A stretch of 7,272 nucleotides of DNA from Bacteroidota bacterium (lineage in GTDB: Bacteria > Bacteroidota > Kryptoniia > Kryptoniales > JAKASW01), in contig JAJYOS010000320.1 in NCBI GenBank assembly GCA_021796055.1, positions 1-7,272 of the forward strand. The letters are read 5' to 3'. This document shows positions 6,712 through 7,272 of the stretch, in pieces. Under the pieces are notes generated by a model that saw only the letters and a program-made list of their open reading frames with translations, made no database searches and had not been told where the DNA came from. A program made the position numbers and the translations under genes. Every line of letters begins with the position of its first letter. The stretch's first letter is position 1.

Positions 6712-6774
6712 AAGGCTTGTCTGGCCGACCGGCGGTTTACGTTGTTTCCCGGGATGGCCGGAGACTTGAAGCTT
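6712..6774 (+). promoter_or_regulatory. Bulged long stem-loop, candidate structured leader RNA
   Basis: Four consecutive helices nest around one loop. AAG/CTT (6712-6718, one bulged G) pairs with AAGCTT (6769-6774), GTCT (6719-6722) with AGAC (6762-6765), GGCC (6723-6726) with GGCC (6756-6759), and CCGG (6729-6732) with CCGG (6749-6752). Internal bulges are GA/GAT, GG and TTG, and the terminal loop is 16 bases. About 18 pairs in 63 bases is more than I expect by chance for a gap. It lies upstream of the hypothetical gene at 6829 and directly before a short hairpin with a T-run, a layout seen in attenuators and riboswitches. I do not recognise a known riboswitch core; the c-di-GMP consensus does not fit. 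It could also be the remnant of an inverted repeat. Confidence 0.33.
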
Positions 6775-6780
6775 TGTCGG

Positions 6781-6804
6781 GTCGGTCCTGATGCCGACTC
6801 TTTT
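6781..6804 (+). terminator. Short hairpin with T-run, possible terminator/attenuator
   Basis: GTCGG (6781-6785) pairs with CCGAC (6794-6798) around an eight-base loop and is followed at once by TCTTTT (6799-6804). The stem is only five pairs, weak for an intrinsic terminator. An identical GTCGG lies immediately upstream (6776-6780), so two alternative 5' arms exist for the same 3' arm. It could end transcription from the kinase side or act as an attenuator in front of the next gene. Confidence 0.3.
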
Positions 6805-6828
6805 ACGGAGAAGTTTTGATGACGATTC

Positions 6829-7116
6829 GTGTTAGCCACTTGTCGTTGCAGGTCGGATTGGGTTAAGAAGGAGGTGGATTTCTGGAATGCTTTGATGAAC
6901 AAGCATCAAACTGAAGCTATATGGACCAGACCTTCCGAAGAATCGTTTGTTTTCTATGAGACGAGAACGCCGCAGTCCAAAGTCGTCCGGGACATTTCCA
7001 AGCGAGACGACGTGAAGCATCTTCTCTTGTTGCCGAGGCGGAAAACTTATGACAAGCCGTTTCCAATTAGCGATTATCGGAGGGCGGAACCCAAGTCAGA
7101 AAACAGAAGAATATGA
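6829..7116 (+). CDS. Hypothetical protein, unrecognised
   Basis: The open frame has 95 codons from GTG 6829 to TGA 7114-7116. I do not recognise the family. The first ~12 residues (MLATCRCRSDWV) look unlike the rest, and the protein-like part begins around KKEVDFWNALMNKH; in-frame TTG 6892 or ATG 6895 would give about 74 residues. A near-perfect Shine-Dalgarno, AGGAGGTG (6869-6876), sits 15 to 18 bases before these internal starts, longer than usual, so the true start is unresolved. The protein is soluble, rich in charged and aromatic residues (FVFYETRTPQ, VVRDISKRDDVKHLLLLPRR), strongly basic at its C-terminus, with no signal peptide or membrane segment. Codon choice resembles the neighbours. 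It could be a complete small protein or the tail of a decayed longer gene, since two adjacent in-frame TGA codons (6817-6822) close the frame upstream. Confidence 0.42.
   Translation: MLATCRCRSDWVKKEVDFWNALMNKHQTEAIWTRPSEESFVFYETRTPQSKVVRDISKRDDVKHLLLLPRRKTYDKPFPISDYRRAEPKSENRRI
6869..6876 (+). promoter_or_regulatory. Strong Shine-Dalgarno match without a well-placed start
   Basis: AGGAGGTG is a full complement of the usual 16S rRNA 3' tail and the strongest such match I noticed in the window. The nearest ATG (6887) is followed after one codon by TGA. The in-frame TTG 6892 and ATG 6895 of the 95-codon frame are 15 and 18 bases away. It also follows by a few bases the stop of a 15-codon mini-frame (6819-6866). 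It may serve the internal start, or may be coincidental Lys-Glu-Val codons. Confidence 0.3.
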
Positions 7117-7131
7117 ATGTTTGAAGAATGA

Positions 7132-7227
7132 ATGGGCGATGCGTTCAACCAATTGATTAAACTGGAGATAATGGCATTTGGCGGCGCATTGTACGTTATG
7201 CTAAAGGACGAGAAGTCAAATGTTTGA
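7132..7227 (+). CDS. Possible 31-residue small protein overlapping the response regulator start
   Basis: ATG 7132 opens a 31-codon frame ending with TGA 7225-7227, which overlaps the first codons of the response-regulator gene at 7220. The peptide has an amphipathic start (MGDAFNQLIKLEIM), a short hydrophobic centre (AFGGALYVML) and a charged end (KDEKSNV). There is no good Shine-Dalgarno (only GAAGA-like bases upstream). The overlap would allow translational coupling, but at this length it could be chance. Confidence 0.25.
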   Translation: MGDAFNQLIKLEIMAFGGALYVMLKDEKSNV

Positions 7228-7272
7228 TACGGATGACCAACTTGCTTTTAAGATCCTCCATGTGGAAGACAA
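7220..7272 (+). CDS. Response-regulator receiver protein, N-terminus only (3' end outside window)
   Basis: ATG 7220 starts a frame reading MFDTDDQLAFKILHVED to the window edge. ILHVED is the first beta strand of a CheY-like receiver domain with the Glu-Asp acidic pocket at its end, as in the many regulators beginning with RILHVEDN/D. AAAGGA at 7203-7208 lies about 11 bases upstream and supports this start. Only 17 codons are visible, so the output domain, if any, is unknown. It may be a single-domain regulator or the beginning of a hybrid protein. With a pseudo-receiver on the kinase encoded upstream, this is an obvious candidate phosphate acceptor, although about 700 bases and possible small genes separate them. 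Confidence 0.72.
   Translation, partial: MFDTDDQLAFKILHVED

Noticed and set aside
6719..6765. c-di-GMP riboswitch (GEMM)
   Set aside because: The conserved core bases of that class are absent; only the general presence of paired helices is similar.

Overview
The window comes from a bacterial chromosome of roughly balanced base composition. Every convincing gene lies on the + strand. The style suggests a member of the Bacteroidota/Ignavibacteriota (FCB) neighbourhood or another environmental Gram-negative. The grounds are a signal-peptide-bearing PQQ-type propeller, a multi-PAS hybrid histidine kinase of the GGVAHD(F/Y)NN type, frequent AGA/AGG arginine codons, and a small membrane protein ending in an RAPPF-type tail. 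That placement is inference with low certainty, because no rRNA or marker gene is present.

Left part (1-1675): the C-terminal half of an acetate kinase (ackA, cut by the window edge) overlaps by 29 bases a second gene of the same fold. The second protein is full length and in frame. It keeps the family skeleton (VRILYGGE, SPLH, FETAFF, RRYGYHG, TPLEG, GELDPG) but has lost most catalytic and nucleotide-binding residues. It looks like a conserved pseudo-acetate-kinase made together with the active enzyme.

Middle (1676-3717): a weakly supported small single-pass membrane protein (about 113 or 156 residues) precedes a well-supported exported beta-propeller of 482 residues. The propeller has seven tryptophan-docking (PQQ-type) motifs, a signal peptide and no haem motif. 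A long perfect-type hairpin follows its stop codon.

Right part (4012-6516): an 834-residue membrane-bound hybrid sensor histidine kinase has about six membrane helices, a coiled linker, two PAS domains (the second resembling the flavin-binding NifL type), intact HisKA and HATPase modules, and a C-terminal receiver domain. The receiver lacks its phospho-acceptor aspartate (Asn759 instead), one acidic-pocket residue and the switch Ser/Thr.

Tail (6517-7272): about 310 bases without a convincing gene contain a strong bulged stem-loop and a short hairpin with a T-run. They are followed by a hypothetical protein of up to 95 residues, a 31-codon mini-ORF, and the first 17 codons of a response-regulator receiver protein that runs off the window.

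The window therefore holds two intact-frame pseudo-domains, a pseudo-acetate-kinase next to an acetate kinase and a pseudo-receiver fused to a kinase. These are the most interesting observations. No mobile element, CRISPR array, tRNA or rRNA was seen.
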